Shown here: positions 1-11,700 of the stretch, piece by piece
Layout of the letters: every line of letters starts with the position of its first letter
Position numbering within the stretch: the stretch's first letter is position 1
Assembly (NCBI GenBank): GCA_035041965.1
Contig: JAPYMA010000840.1
Span: 1-64,000 of the forward strand
Length of the DNA: 64,000 bases
Source of the DNA: Anisakis pegreffii
Taxonomy: Eukaryota; Nematoda; Chromadorea; Rhabditida; Anisakidae
Direction of reading: 5' to 3'
Made by a program: the position numbers and the translations under genes
Notes under the pieces: generated by a model
Told to the model about the DNA's origin: nothing
The model's input: only the letters and a program-made list of their open reading frames with translations
Databases searched by the model: none

Positions 1-57
1 AACGAATCATCGAAGATATTCAATATCTGTAACGAAATAATGGATGGTGCCGAGATC

Positions 58-700
58 AGTTTTAAGGTTTGTTCTTCCAAGGTTCTTTCCGTTCAAATTA
101 GAGCACTAATAAATGAGCCGTGGTCGAATGACCACATCTTCCATCATTCGAACCTAGGGAAAATGGAATAAAATTGAGTTGTGATCAGTGATCACTTTTT
201 GTTTTCATCTGTTGCGTTTGTGGTCAACAATTTTGATTGTGAATTTAAACGTATTTGGGTTATTATAAATGTTCTAAGCATTGGGAACAACGTAGCAGTG
301 AGTGGCTTCAAGCTAGATTGATGTGACTTTGATTGAGATTGCGAGTTTATATAATAAGTAGTCACTGAATCACGAGGCTAATCTATGAGAGTTGGTGAAG
401 CTGAAGGTGGATTGGGTTAATAAGAACTTTCTCCAACATTGGTTCCACAGAACTGCGCAAGCGGAAACCTCAGATTAAGTAAGCTCCGTGCAAGCAGAAA
501 GGGAGAGGGTCTGGATTCTTTGTGTATTCCCAAATGCAAAAACTGAGTTTCGCTCCGAACTGAGAAATGGGCTTGCGAACTTGGCCATTTCTGTAAGCAC
601 GAATGTTACTTAATGAAACGCAAATAGGAACGGAGGAGGTACTATGTAGCTTGGATGATAGGTATATTGGGATGCTCTAGCAATCTTTTTATTCTTTGTT
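58..700. repeat. Dispersed repeat family R1, copy A
   Basis: Positions 58 to about 700 are nearly identical to 2793-3400 (copy C), starting at 'gttttaaggtttgttcttcc' in both. The part from about 370 onward also matches copy B at 1195-1600. Read on the minus strand, the segment 420-560 gives the same peptide frame as the other copies (a DPLP..CLH..YLI core followed by VEPMLE), here interrupted by one stop. I do not recognise the family. It could be a transposon fragment or a decayed multicopy gene. Confidence 0.75.
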
Positions 701-1194
701 GAACACTATATAGATAGGATGTTACCAAAATAGCAAATGTTATCGCAAAGGCGGTTTGGAAAATAGGTTGTAACCAAAGAGTTGAATCGGCGGTTGTCAA
801 TTTTAGGTGATTTTTGTTGGGAAGTGATAAACTGCATCTCTCTGCTAGGGTTGCGGTCGTAATTGCTCGCCTATTGGTTTGCTTCAAATAATGGCAAAGG
901 TTATTGAGCTGAGACTATGGATATATGTAGGATATTATTGTGACTTTTTCTGCGTTAAGTTGATTTTTTGCAAGTGATGTTTTAGAATGTGGGATGACTT
1001 CGCTGTCTGGATGAACGCATCATTATTTTTTGTATCGCAGCGCATTATCTACAATGCAGTAGAAGATGGATTTCGTCGAGCATTTGAGGAATTTTACATC
1101 TAAAAGAACGCGATTCAGTGAGTTTTGCAGGTGCTTTTGATGTATGAGATGCACATTTCTGTCATTGCTGTTGTTCAAATCTACCTAATAAGAA
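701..1194. other. No gene seen; spacer between R1 copies
   Basis: AT-rich sequence between two R1 copies. Nothing conserved, no long open frame and no repeat was recognised here. Confidence 0.5.
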
Positions 1195-1600
1195 GTTAGA
1201 GAATCATGAGGCTAATATGAGAGTTCGCGAAGCTGAAGCTGGATTATGTTAGCAAGAACATCCTCCAACATTGGCTCCACAGTACTGCGCAAGCGGAATT
1301 CTGAGATTAGGTAGGCTTCGTGCAAGCAGAGAGGAAGAGGGTCTAGCTTCTTTATGTGTTCCCAAATGCAAAAAGTGAGTTTCGCTCCAAACTGAGAAAT
1401 AGACTTGCGAACTTGATCATTTCTGTAAGCATGGATGTTACTTGATAAAACGCAAATAGGAACGGGGGAGGTACCATGTAGCTTCGACGCTAGGTATATT
1501 TGGATGCTCAATGTGAGGTGAGAAATTTGAGTTCCGATGCCGTAGAGTATGATTAGGCTTACGAGCGACTCAGCAGGCCTGTGAATGAGCTGCTGCAAGA
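1195..1600. repeat. Dispersed repeat family R1, copy B (5' truncated)
   Basis: This copy aligns with 371-690 and 3100-3490 but lacks the first 300 bp of copies A and C. Its minus-strand frame stays open from 1688 to 1212, so it keeps the longest version of the peptide shared by all three copies. The 3' portion ('gagcgactcag' then 'gtctgtgaatga'-like sequence) is shared only with copy C. Confidence 0.7.
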
Positions 1601-1817
1601 GTAATTCGGAGATGTTATCAGTTATAGTGTATTTTGGTAACGGTTGGACTAATATTAATGATATGCGGTATGTAGCCAGTGGTCGCATCTTTTATGGTTT
1701 TTTAATGATATACGTGGATGTTCACAATCCGTCGATGATAAGTTACACATTGAAATAATCTATCTACGATGATCAGAGGTTAATATTGTGTTGATCAGAG
1801 GTTAATATTGTGCGAAG

Positions 1818-1936
1818 AATAATAACAGATAATTGGATAATAGATACAAGCCGGATCATAGCCTGGCTTAGGCTCACAACATTAATGATATTGGTACATC
1901 CGGCTTGTATCTATTATCCAATTATCTGTTATTATT
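1818..1936. repeat. Perfect 38-bp inverted repeat (foldback of SINE tail)
   Basis: Positions 1818-1855 and 1899-1936 are exact reverse complements, separated by a 43-bp loop. The arms and loop correspond to the tail of the tRNA-derived SINE at 2075-2240. The left arm plus loop is the tail in reverse orientation and the right arm is its last part in forward orientation. The structure is therefore best explained as a truncated inverted SINE-tail dimer. Confidence 0.85.
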
Positions 1937-2074
1937 CCTTATGTTGTCGTGATCTCGAACAGATCAGTTTGCTCTGATTGTAGCGTTTGACGCTCATCAG
2001 ATCAGTTTCGCATTATGTGCACTGAAGAACTGACTGCGATCTTAACACAACCACTCGGCTGAGACTGAACGGTC

Positions 2075-2145
2075 TCCGTGGTAGCTCAGAGGTACAGCCC
2101 CAACCGGTAATTGGTACGTCGCGGGTTCGATTCCCGTTCGCGGAG
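2075..2145 (+). tRNA. tRNA-Thr(GGT)-like sequence, probably a SINE head or pseudogene
   Basis: A cloverleaf can be drawn. The 7-bp acceptor stem pairs 2075-2081 with 2138-2144. An A box (TAGCTCAGAGG) starts at 2082, and a 5-bp T stem encloses the loop TTCGATT as a good B box. A 5-position anticodon stem encloses the loop CCGGTAA, whose central triplet GGT would read threonine codon ACC. Defects are a D-stem mismatch, one anticodon-stem mismatch and C instead of the near-invariant U33. It runs directly into a non-tRNA tail that recurs elsewhere in the window, so I favour a tRNA-derived SINE over a working tRNA gene. Confidence 0.55.
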
Positions 2146-2240
2146 GAAAGTTTTGCTTGAAACCGAGTGGTGTACCAATATCATTAATGTTGTGAGCCTG
2201 AGATAGGCTATGATCCGACTTGTATCTATTATCCAATTAC
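2075..2240 (+). mobile_element. tRNA-derived SINE (head plus tail)
   Basis: The tRNA-like head at 2075-2145 is followed by a tail of about 95 bp ('gaaagttttgct', 'aaaccgagtggtgta', 'atcattaatgttgtgagcc'). The tail recurs inverted at 1831-1898. Head end and tail recur at 45267-45340 inside an integrin intron. Internal RNA polymerase III boxes, an unrelated tail and dispersed copies are the usual signs of a SINE. No A-rich 3' end or target-site duplication could be fixed. Confidence 0.6.
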
Positions 2241-2480
2241 ATTTCTTAGAGTTGAGGTTCCTCGATAGTTCTCCGCTGATCCAGTGTCATACTTATTCGT
2301 ACAGTGGACAGTTTCATTTAATTTGACTATGATAACATCGATTGATAACGACAACAATCTGACTGTCACAATGAATCAGCTGAATGGATCGAGTAATGAA
2401 AAATCAGTCGCAGCGAAAATTCAGTAAAAGACAACAAACAGCAACTGATTGATGAACTCATCAAAATGACCTGTCTATGC
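2241..2480. other. No gene seen; spacer between SINE and hAT-like remnant
   Basis: AT-rich sequence in which no gene or repeat was recognised. Confidence 0.45.
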
Positions 2481-2750
2481 CAGGGTTTCTCAACCGGGGG
2501 TGCTCGCACCCCTTCAGGGTGCGAGATAACATTTCGTTAAAGTAGGCCAGGGCGATTTTCAACGCATACATGTGTTTAAAGAATATAAAGGTGGACTTCA
2601 ACGTATGTATTTTAAAAAAAGCTACAACATACTCAAATAGTGTACATTCATCTACACCACAGACACTGGCTGTAGTGGATATTGTGAGGGGTGCGAGGCG
2701 AGAACATCTTAAAATTTTCCAAAGAGTGCAGACGAGAAAGAAGGGTAAAG
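2481..2750. mobile_element. Non-autonomous hAT-like element, degraded
   Basis: The left end 'cagggtttctcaaccggggg' followed by 'tgctcgcaccccttcagggt' resembles hAT terminal inverted repeats (CAGxGxTTCTCAA type) and their GC-rich subterminal segment. The right side has the matching 'gtgaggggtgcgaggcgaga' block, followed by 'gaaagaaggg' as an eroded terminal repeat. Open frames on both strands here are by-products. No transposase is present. The right boundary is approximate. Confidence 0.4.
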
Positions 2751-2792
2751 GCAGCAAAGTTTATTTTTGCTTGTTTTAAGGTTTTAAAACAA

Positions 2793-3490
2793 AGTTTTAA
2801 GGTTTGTTCTTCCAAGGTTCTTTCCGTTCAAATTAGGGTACTAATAAATGAGCCGTGGTTGAATGACCACATCTTCCATCATTCGGACCTAGGGAAAATG
2901 GAATAAAATTGAGTTGTGATCAGTGATCACTTTTTGTTTTCATCTGTTGCGTTTGTGGTCAACAATTTTGATTGTGAATTTGACCGTATTTGGGTTACTA
3001 TAAATGTTCCAAGCATTGGGAACAACGTAGCAGTGAGTGGCTTCAAGCTAGATTGATGTGACTTTGATTGGGATTGCAAATTTAACTAATAAGTATTCAA
3101 AGAATCGTGAGGCTAATATGAGAGTTCGCGAGGCTTAAGTTGGATTGGGTTAGTGAGGACTTTCTCTAACATTGGTTCCACAGAACTGCGCAAGCGTAAA
3201 CCTGAGATTAAGTAAGCTTCGTGCAAGCAGAAAGGAAGAGGGTCTGGATTCTTTCTGTGTTGCCAAATGCAAAAACTGAGTTTCGCTCCAAACTGAGAAA
3301 TAGGCGTGCGAACTTGGCCATTTCTGTAAGCACCGATGTTACTTGGTGAAATGAGTTGGGATGGGGGATGTACCATGTAGCTTGGATGATAGGTATATCT
3401 GGATGCTCAATGTGAGGTGAGAGATTTGAATTCTCTACGGGAAATTTGAATTCCCTCATGAGCGACTCAGTAGGTCTGTGAATGACATGC
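2793..3490. repeat. Dispersed repeat family R1, copy C
   Basis: This is the longest copy. It repeats 58-690 almost base for base and then continues into sequence shared with copy B. It starts immediately after the hAT-like remnant. The minus-strand peptide frame found in copy B is again open over 3376-3113. Confidence 0.75.
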
Positions 3491-3732
3491 AATAAAATAA
3501 TCGTAAAAACAGTAAAAATGGTAATAGCAACAGTAAAAAAATGAAAGTAATAATAAGCAAAATATTGAGACCAACAGCAGTAAAGACTATGACAACATCA
3601 ATGACAATAATAAAGGTAGCCACAATGAAGGTGATGACAAATAATGGTAGTTATAATAATAATGGCAATAATATCAATAAAAATAACCACAACGATAATA
3701 ATAAATATGGGAAATGTGTCGTGTATACATCA
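3491..3732. other. No gene; Asn/Lys-rich low-complexity sequence
   Basis: AAT/AAC-rich low-complexity DNA. The open frame at 3541-3780 encodes mainly Asn, Lys, Met and Thr from simple repeats and is not regarded as a gene. Confidence 0.5.
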
Positions 3733-3961
3733 GAACATAGTTCCTTGAAGGAGACTGCTGAAGTGATAAGGATAAACTAGACGCGTTGTTTGCTCTTGGT
3801 AAATGCATTGGTCAAAACTTGACTTTGATTGAATCCATCAAAATCATGCAATTCGATATGTAGAGGTGTTCTAATGATAGTGATGAGATCAATATTCCCA
3901 ACATGTTCTGAACGGTTGTGTCTGACAATATTGCACGCTCATTAGGCGGTGCATTAGACGG

Positions 3962-4143
3962 ACTGTCCATTAGGCAAACTGTCCGTTAAACAAACTGTCC
4001 GTTAGGCAAACTGTCCGTTAAACAAACTGTCCGTTAGGCAAACTGTCCGTTAAACAAACTGTCCGTTAGGCAAACTATCCGTTAAACAAACTGTCCGTTA
4101 AGCAAACTGTCCGTTAGGCAAACTATCCGTTAAACAAACTGTC
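3962..4143. repeat. 16-bp tandem repeat array in left foldback arm
   Basis: About eleven copies of a 16-bp unit, alternating 'gtccgttaggcaaact' and 'gtccgttaaacaaact'. The array therefore mostly has a 32-bp higher-order period. The right foldback arm has only diverged single copies of the same 'ttaggcaaa' motif. Confidence 0.9.
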
Positions 4144-4183
4144 GTCAGACGAAATGTCTTTAGACAGATTGACCAGGTACCGC

Positions 4184-5958
4184 TTCATCCTGACCCTGTA
4201 CGGAGATGTTTAGATTGAATAACTCGTTGTTTGGAATGTAACAACTGGGATCGTCACTTTTCTAGATAAGGAAGTGTTCGTCGACAATTTTTTACCTACC
4301 CACTTTCAGGTCAGCATTGTTTTAAATCTCTTTCCTGCTGTTTTGATCGCAATGTAATCAGTGTTAATATATAGACTCCTCACAGTCGCTTCAACTAAGA
4401 GGAGCAATGAATATTAGAGATGAAACTGGAATCGGAGCTGGAAATTCAAAGATACAAAGCTGGAGGCGGAGCTGAAATTCTAAAAAGCATAGAGCCAACG
4501 TGGAGCTGGAGCTGGGACTGAATTGACTTTTTGAATTTTGTCATCAGTGGTGAAAAATCGTTTTTAATTAAATATTTCCACCCGATGTAAGAGTATTACG
4601 ATAGATGTAAGATTTTTTTTAGCGTACTCGGTTTTACCACACGTTCACTTTCGGTAACATGGTAGCTTTTACGTACAAATTTCATCATCCATTCATCCCA
4701 AGGGTCTAACTGGAGAAGAAAACACTCATTGCCAGCTGAAATACAGTAATATGCCACTATTCTATATTTGAATCTTTGAATTAGCACATCATTGAAGCAC
4801 GATGCATGCTCTCGTCATTCTGACTACATGCTCACCTAAAAGAAAGCATTATTCGTCAACTGTTACAATGAAAGTTTGCTCAGAGCTCATGCACGGCACC
4901 AAAACACCAGTACTTTAGATAACACCTCAACAGTGTTAGTATTTCATCAAGAAATGTTTCTCGTGTGTGAGTGACACGCAACGTACTTCCAGTATGATTA
5001 CGGTAGCATTGGAGACAACTAACCTCTTTCGGCAACGTTCGATGCATTCATCCAAGTGGATGCAGATGGGCGAAATCCATAAAACGTATTAATTGATAGC
5101 CATGAGATAGTTAGAATTATTGCAAATAAAGAAAAAATTGTGAGGAATGCAAAACAACTGAGACCGGTTGCGCTCAAAGTACCTCTCTTGGTAAACATCT
5201 CAACTGATTGTTTTAATTACTGCTGATTTCCTCAACTGCAATTTTAATTTCTTTCATTTTGAATGATTCATATCTTGATCGAATAACCAATCGGTTTCCT
5301 GGCTATCGAAATTGGAGATCGAAAAAATTGCAGACAGTAGTAGGCACACTGTCGCGAGTATTAAAATTACCGTGGAGTCAATTTCTTAAGATGCCCCAAG
5401 CGACTAAAAAAATGAAGGCTGATCAGTATTAATCAAATATGACTCGAACCTGCTTATAGAGGGAAACAGCAAGTGAACAGTTCTGATCGTGCGTGAAAGA
5501 ACTGTTATCGATGAAGGAGCAAAAATCGTGATAATCACACCATGCATTTTTGTTCTATTACTCCTCATTACACGATAATTTTATTCTTGTCATTCTTCTC
5601 TCGATGACTCAGTGATTTGTTTGTAAATTAACAATTTTGTAAATAAATTTTTAAATACTTTTAATCCGCTTTTGGGAGTGTACGGATAATCCCGGTGGTG
5701 CGTGAAAAAAGGCTTTCTTGCTAATGCAGCTAACATTTTGCTGGTCGTTCAAAGCACTCGTGATAATTCTTTATTTTTTTTAAACACGATTTTTAATTTG
5801 TCAACTTTTCAATTCGATTTTTAAAACAAATTACTACATTCTCAGTTTCAGCTTTCCCTTTCGAGTATCATTACCGAGCAATATTGATCATTTGCTCTAC
5901 TGCTAGGACACTGCTGAACTACACGTTTTGTATTATCTGAAATTTCCACACGTTTTTC
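4184..5958. other. Centre of the foldback element; no gene recognised
   Basis: The only distinctive stretch is 4420-4530, a degenerate run of 'ggagctgga' motifs. The remainder is AT-rich without a convincing reading frame. Confidence 0.5.
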
Positions 5959-6283
5959 TCCGTGACCGGTCAATCTGCCTGAAAACGTTTTGCCTAAAAT
6001 TTCATCTAAAGACACTTTGCCTAACAGATGTTTGCCTAATGGGAATTTTGCCTAATGCGCGTGCAAGATCGTTACACCCACCCGTTCAGAAGATCTTGGG
6101 GATGTTCATCTCTTAGTCTATTATTAGATGACCTGTACATATCATCGTTGGTGATTTTGATTGCTTCAATCAAAGTCAGATTTTGACCAATGAAGTTACC
6201 AAGAGCAAATAACGCGTCTAGTTCCTCTTTATCAGCGGTGATGGACAGCTTGCTTCAGCAGTTTTCTTCAAGGAACTATGTTT

Positions 6284-8138
6284 GGATTCAAAAGAACACA
6301 TTTCTCGTAAAAAATAAGAGATCTCATTTATTATTAATTACGCACGTCAGAATACATGAAATTGAATAGAATGCTGATGACGACAATGTTCACGGTAGCA
6401 GTAACAGTAACAACGTGCGATAACTAATAAATCCATGTATACTCGGTGAGTGGAAATGAGCAATAATTTCTGCTCGGTCTTGTTGCTATTCTTATTATCG
6501 ATAACGGTCGTGGAAAAAACATGAAATGAAATATAAATCACGCTTGGATAACACTTATCGCTCAAACAATCAACAAATGTGCAAATAAATGCAATCAAAA
6601 CGTAAACGAATAATCCAGTAGGCTGATCTGAATTTTCGCTAGTTGATGTTGCGTGTTGCATCGATACTTTCATTGATGACAGTTGGAGTTTACGAAGTGG
6701 AGACAAACCAAAGACAAGTAATGTCGAGAGTCCTTCTGTGATCACTGATCTGGTTTCAGTTTTGATTTTCTTTAATCAGCAGCTTGAACCGAGTTCGCGA
6801 ATGTCATCGTTATTGTGACGACTGACTAACTTATTTAGTTATTTCAAATTATTCCAGTTAAACGTGTTTGATTGCAAGGATTCTCGAACACATTAATATA
6901 AATACCTCTAACAATTAACTGAATATGTATTTAATTACAAAGTTTTCAATCTTGAAGTCATTGTATTCTCTTGAAACATTGGGAGATAGAAACATCATCA
7001 GTAATTTTTAATTATGCAACTTTGATAACTGTTCATGGTACCTAAGTGTTGTGTATGAAAGCATCAAAACAAAATAAAACTACACGAAATTAAACGTCGT
7101 CGATAGTTCGATTTCGCTACTAACTCGAAATTTGAAGTTTCTGGAATTTTTCAACGTCTCAATGATAAACGAAAAGTCCATGGATGCGAATCACATTTTG
7201 TCTACTATGCTTGTTCACAGTTGAATTTAATTAACCATGTGCAATTCAGTTCTATCTGCTTCAATCAAATGTTCATTTAGGTATTGACATCAACTCATCC
7301 TCAAGCTCACGCTATGGCTAACACATCAGATTAAGAGTGAACACAATTGACCCTGCGATTTGCCACGGTGTCCTCTTTTCCCTTATTATAAAACGCGAAC
7401 AGATTTTTTTCGCTGCTTAAGACGATCCAGGACAGACGGGACAAGATGTTCGGATATAAAATGCCAAACAATATGCTAGGGAAACCACCTAGACCTACTT
7501 CAACCCATCAGCGCTGTACATAATTCTGGTTTTGAGTTTTGATTTGTTTAAAAACACTTCTGGGTGAGTTGTCTGCAGCATTACATAAGTGTCGTGATTA
7601 GATAATCACGAAAAGGAAAAGAGTTTAAAATACGAAAAGAAAATGATTCATGAATTTACAACGTTACCATAAGGAGACTGAACAAAGGCAAGATAGGAAA
7701 TGCGATAAGAAGGGCATCAGATATAAGTCGTCATAATAAGGATTATTAATAGAAACGAATAAGAACAACATGAGAATATGAATATCGAAAGTAAGAATGG
7801 CGAATCATTCATCCCACATTTCTTGTTCTGTACGGTTTATCTGTATCGTTGTAGATTATTGTGAGCCGTATTACTAATAGTTAAGTTATATTTATTACTA
7901 ATAGTTAAGATAACTAATGATATTAATAGTTAAGGTCACAATATTGATAACAGTTAAGATTAATTCGAAATGAGTAATAAGTAATTGGAAATTTTGAATT
8001 TAAGAGATATTATCGCGAGGTGTTGTTATCATTAATAATGTTATTATTACTGTTAGTATAACACTGTTGTCATTATGAATGTCGTTGTTTACGTTGTTAT
8101 CATTATCGATTATATTTTCCTATGAATGCTATGGCTAT
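6284..8138. other. Intergenic, no gene seen
   Basis: AT-rich sequence with no conserved reading frame. Positions 7868-7955 hold about four degenerate copies of 'ctaatagttaag'. The minus-strand open frame at 6745-6347 has no recognisable similarity. Confidence 0.5.
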
Positions 8139-8160
8139 GGTTTAATTACCCAAGTTTGAG
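8139..8160 (+). other. Exact copy of the nematode SL1 spliced-leader sequence
   Basis: All 22 nt match the conserved nematode SL1 exon, which begins 'ggtttaattacc' and ends 'caagtttgag'. In a true SL RNA gene the exon is followed directly by a GT splice donor and an Sm-binding site. Here it is followed by 'attaaaagatta' and no Sm-like motif is visible. This therefore looks like a retrocopied leader (the 5' end of a reverse-transcribed trans-spliced mRNA) rather than an SL RNA gene. Confidence 0.8.
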
Positions 8161-8348
8161 ATTAAAAGATTAACGACAAGTGCGTAAAGTCGTTACAATA
8201 AGAGAATAGATGCAGACATTGAATAAAGAATTGGAGGCTGAACGATATTCTTCCTTCTGAAATGTACGAAAATGTAGCCGAATAGCCTGACATGTTTTTC
8301 ACGAATCTTTTCCATCTCAACGAATTCAATGCAAAAAACCTTTCTTTC
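8161..8348. other. Sequence downstream of the SL1 copy; parent gene not recognised
   Basis: If the SL1 copy came from a retroposed mRNA, the parent 5' UTR or coding sequence should start here. Translation in all frames gives nothing recognisable. Confidence 0.35.
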
Positions 8349-8750
8349 CTAGCGCAGTGACACTCACTGATATATTGTACATTGATCGCTCGCTATTGAT
8401 CAGTATACACGTTGCAATATCGAAGTTGTCATCTTCAGGAGCACCGTCATCTCAAGTTTACCTAGGAACACATGAATTTATTTACACCATCCGATCCAGC
8501 GGAACGTCTACATTACGGAAAGCATAAGTTTGTTGAGCAATTCCTCTTAATTGAGGAGGTATGGTTATTTTCTTAATGTTATGCACTATTCCACATTCAA
8601 ACCTACCGTACTCTCAAGTTTGCTCAGTAACATATCAACCATTGTGCACCATTCGATCCGGCAGAATCTCTGAATTCAGAAGAAACGTATATTTTGCTGG
8701 GCGATTTCGCTTTGTTGACGAGATATAGCTATGCCATTAAAGCTATCTCA
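8349..8750 (-). repeat. Dispersed tandem-dimer repeat R2, copy 1 (reverse)
   Basis: Two head-to-tail units of roughly 200-235 bp. They are the reverse complement of the dimer at 59056-59460, sharing for example 'gtactctcaagtttgctcag' and 'gctgggcgattt'. No coding frame or terminal inverted repeat was recognised. Confidence 0.75.
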
Positions 8751-11700
8751 ACTGCATAGTTTCTAAGTTCTACAATAAGTAAAAAGACTAATTACAATAA
8801 CTATCACCAACAGGAAAGAAGACTATCTTTTCTATGAGGAAACTCATAGAAAACTCATAATCGTTATATTTTCTTCTTTTAACCCAAAAATTAATCTTCT
8901 ACCAATCCACAGACACTATTAACCTCCTCATTCCAAAATTTATAAGCTATCTCTTCACTGAAAATGCTTCCGTGGAAAATTTCCAATCAATGACCTTCTA
9001 AATTCTACACCTGAAATATTAAGTGTAACCATTTTGCTAAATCAGACTTACTGAAACTCTACCTTGCATACTTTCCATTTCCTAAAACAACTCCGTAGCT
9101 TTAATAAATTGTCCCTTCAACAGATCTCTTTAAAAAAACCTTTTGAGCTCATATACCGAGCTAGACGAATCCTTCCTCAAATTCACAAAAATAATTCGAA
9201 TGAACATATGTACCGAACTCAGTTATTCAATTCTTTTTCCACCATGAAAACTTCAGAAATCCATATCATCCCCACCTTTGGTGAATCCCTTCAAAAAAGA
9301 ACTGGAAATATCGCACCCGCAAATCACATACTTTCATAGATGATACCTGTTTAAGAGTCAAGCGTTGAAAAGGTTCTTAGGATGAAATTAGATGGGTGGG
9401 GAGATAATAATATGCGGATGAAAACATTCAAAAAATGAAACGAAACTTTATTCAACACTCTGCAAAGCAAACAACAAATTCATTAGCTCATTCATTCGAT
9501 GAATTTGACAAGAGAATTTATAATATAATACATTCACAACTGATTAATTAACAGTTCATTAAAGAGGAGTTTTGTGTGAGTTTCTATGTGAAATATTTTC
9601 GAAATTCAAATCGACAACAAATTTGCACATATTTTATATTGTGACAATCAATTTTTCTGTTTTGTTTTTCTTCACAGTAAGAAGGAATCAAGAGAAGAAT
9701 ATCACATTGAAGATAATAATGAAACCGAAATGAAAAGATTCACACGAAAATGTCATTCAATCAACAAAGAATTCAAACAGATGGTAAATAAAATGATTCC
9801 AATACAACAAATTATCGTCGCATTGAAATAAAACAATTCAATTCAATCTACAGTTAATAAGCAAGGCTAAAACGTTAAAATGTAAATTTCCCAAAACAAA
9901 AAAAAAACGAAGAATAAGTAAAAGCTTTTACAGCAAAACATACATTTCATTTGATGTTGCTGTTGTTTCCGAGACATGAAATTTTAATCATCCGATTGTT
10001 TTCAATAGTAAATGAATGATATGACAAACGTTCGAATACAAATGACCAGAATTGATGAACAAACACAGACAGAAAATGACAGAACGAATACGAACAATTT
10101 TGCTTCGTTTTCTAACAAATTCATCTTCATTATCACCGAACAATAATAATAGTAACAATGTCAATTAGAATTACCGTTACTACCATAAAGCCAAAAATGA
10201 GAGAATAAACGAAAAAAACGAAGCATTTCTGGAAAACGAAACAAACCTGCGCAGATTTCTTCCAGCTCATTCCCTAAATTAACAACTTTCACTTCACTGC
10301 TAATACTAATTTGTGAGTTTATAACGAAATCCACCATATACTCTATTAAGTTGGATCAATCAAAAAAGTCTACAGATCATCCATGAACACCACCAAAGTC
10401 CGTTGTTACAATACGACATTTTTGTTCGAATAGATCGAAGAAACAATGAATGTGAATTTCTATGAAACGAATTAAATAATTATTCCATAGAGGATGAAAG
10501 AAATTCGCGCAATAATCTTTCTTTCAATAATTGTGACAATTTGATGGGCAAAAGTTTAAAGAGGGACAGAAGAAGAAAAAGAGAAGACACAAAAACACAA
10601 AAACTTTTCCTCTATTCATTACTAACTGGACAGAATATGTTAATATTACACGACTTGATTACTTCACAACGAATTCATACTTGATATTTTCATTGAAAAT
10701 AGCCAAAAATAAGAAATGTAAAAATCAATTGTAAGCAATGCGCATCACATAAACGAATTACACCCATCGTACGCTCACGCTAACAGCAAAATTTCAACCT
10801 ATTCACTGAACAACCAAATTGCATCCCATTTAACATCCTAATGACGAGTACTGCACTGAACTCTTTGAATGCATCACCGTTATGAAGGATCGCTTTCTGT
10901 CGAACGAATAATGCCTCTATTAAAATTCTAATGCTTTCATTCCACTCAGATCTTCTCTATATATAATAACTGCCACGAGAATAGATTATAATCCGATTCA
11001 AAAACTAAAATTCGAAATTCCGATGAACTGCTAAAAGTACCTAAATTATCACATACCGTCAATATAGCAAGACAACTATCTCACACTGATATCAAACCAA
11101 AATTGGAACATAGACTATAAATGTTTAGAGAAATGTGCACCTAAAATCTAACATTCCGAGGTATTGCGAATCATTTATATGCTAACAAAATATGAATGAA
11201 CCATGATTTTTCATTTAATAACAAATATTACATATGTATGTATATCAATATGAAAATCATGACAATTGAATATTCAATAAAACTATACATTTGAGTGTAA
11301 AAACGTTTCTTAGTCTTCTCAATTTCCAATTGAGGAGAAACATTTGCAGATGAAATACCATCTGTTGGCTGCTACAAAATAACTTTGAAACTGATCAATT
11401 GACGTTTACTTATCTCGTTTCTAAAACTATCGATTGTCTCCCATCTAATTACCATTGTTACAGTTCTTAGAATGAGTTGAAGCATTAACCAATGACAAAA
11501 ACCTAGCATTTGGGTAAAAAAATGAGTATTGTTATTGTCATTATTATTACCAACTCGTATGTTATAAGCACTGAACTTCACAACTTATCGAAGAATCACT
11601 CATAGTTGAGAATGAAACTCTTCTCCAGTTTCTGGACTACGCCATTTTTTCGAAACATCAGACGAAAATGTAGCACTCGGTCATATCAATATTCCTGATG

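Larger units (their letters stand above)
3733..6283. mobile_element. Foldback-type element with long inverted arms
   Basis: The left arm (3733-4183) and right arm (5959-6283) are inverted copies. Both carry the 'aacatagttccttgaag' end, an 'actagacgcgtt.tttgctcttggt' block, 'ttgattgaa..catcaaaatca', 'ttctgaacgg', 'attaggc' motifs and an inner 'agattgacc' block. The left arm is longer because a 16-bp unit has been amplified in it. The 1.77-kb centre has no recognisable transposase. Long terminal inverted repeats with internal tandem subrepeats are typical of foldback DNA transposons; assignment to a family is not possible from the sequence alone. Confidence 0.6.

Noticed and set aside
2042..2236. 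Minus-strand 64-codon frame with a GIEPATYQLPVGAVPLSYHG stretch
   Set aside because: It is the antisense translation of the tRNA-like sequence. Such peptides recur in databases as artefacts of tRNA genes and are not proteins.
2461..2779. Overlapping small frames on both strands
   Set aside because: They lie within a non-coding hAT-like remnant and show no similarity to a transposase.
8139..8260. Possible SL1 RNA gene
   Set aside because: The leader is not followed by a GT donor, and no Sm-binding motif or stem-loop layout of an SL RNA is visible.
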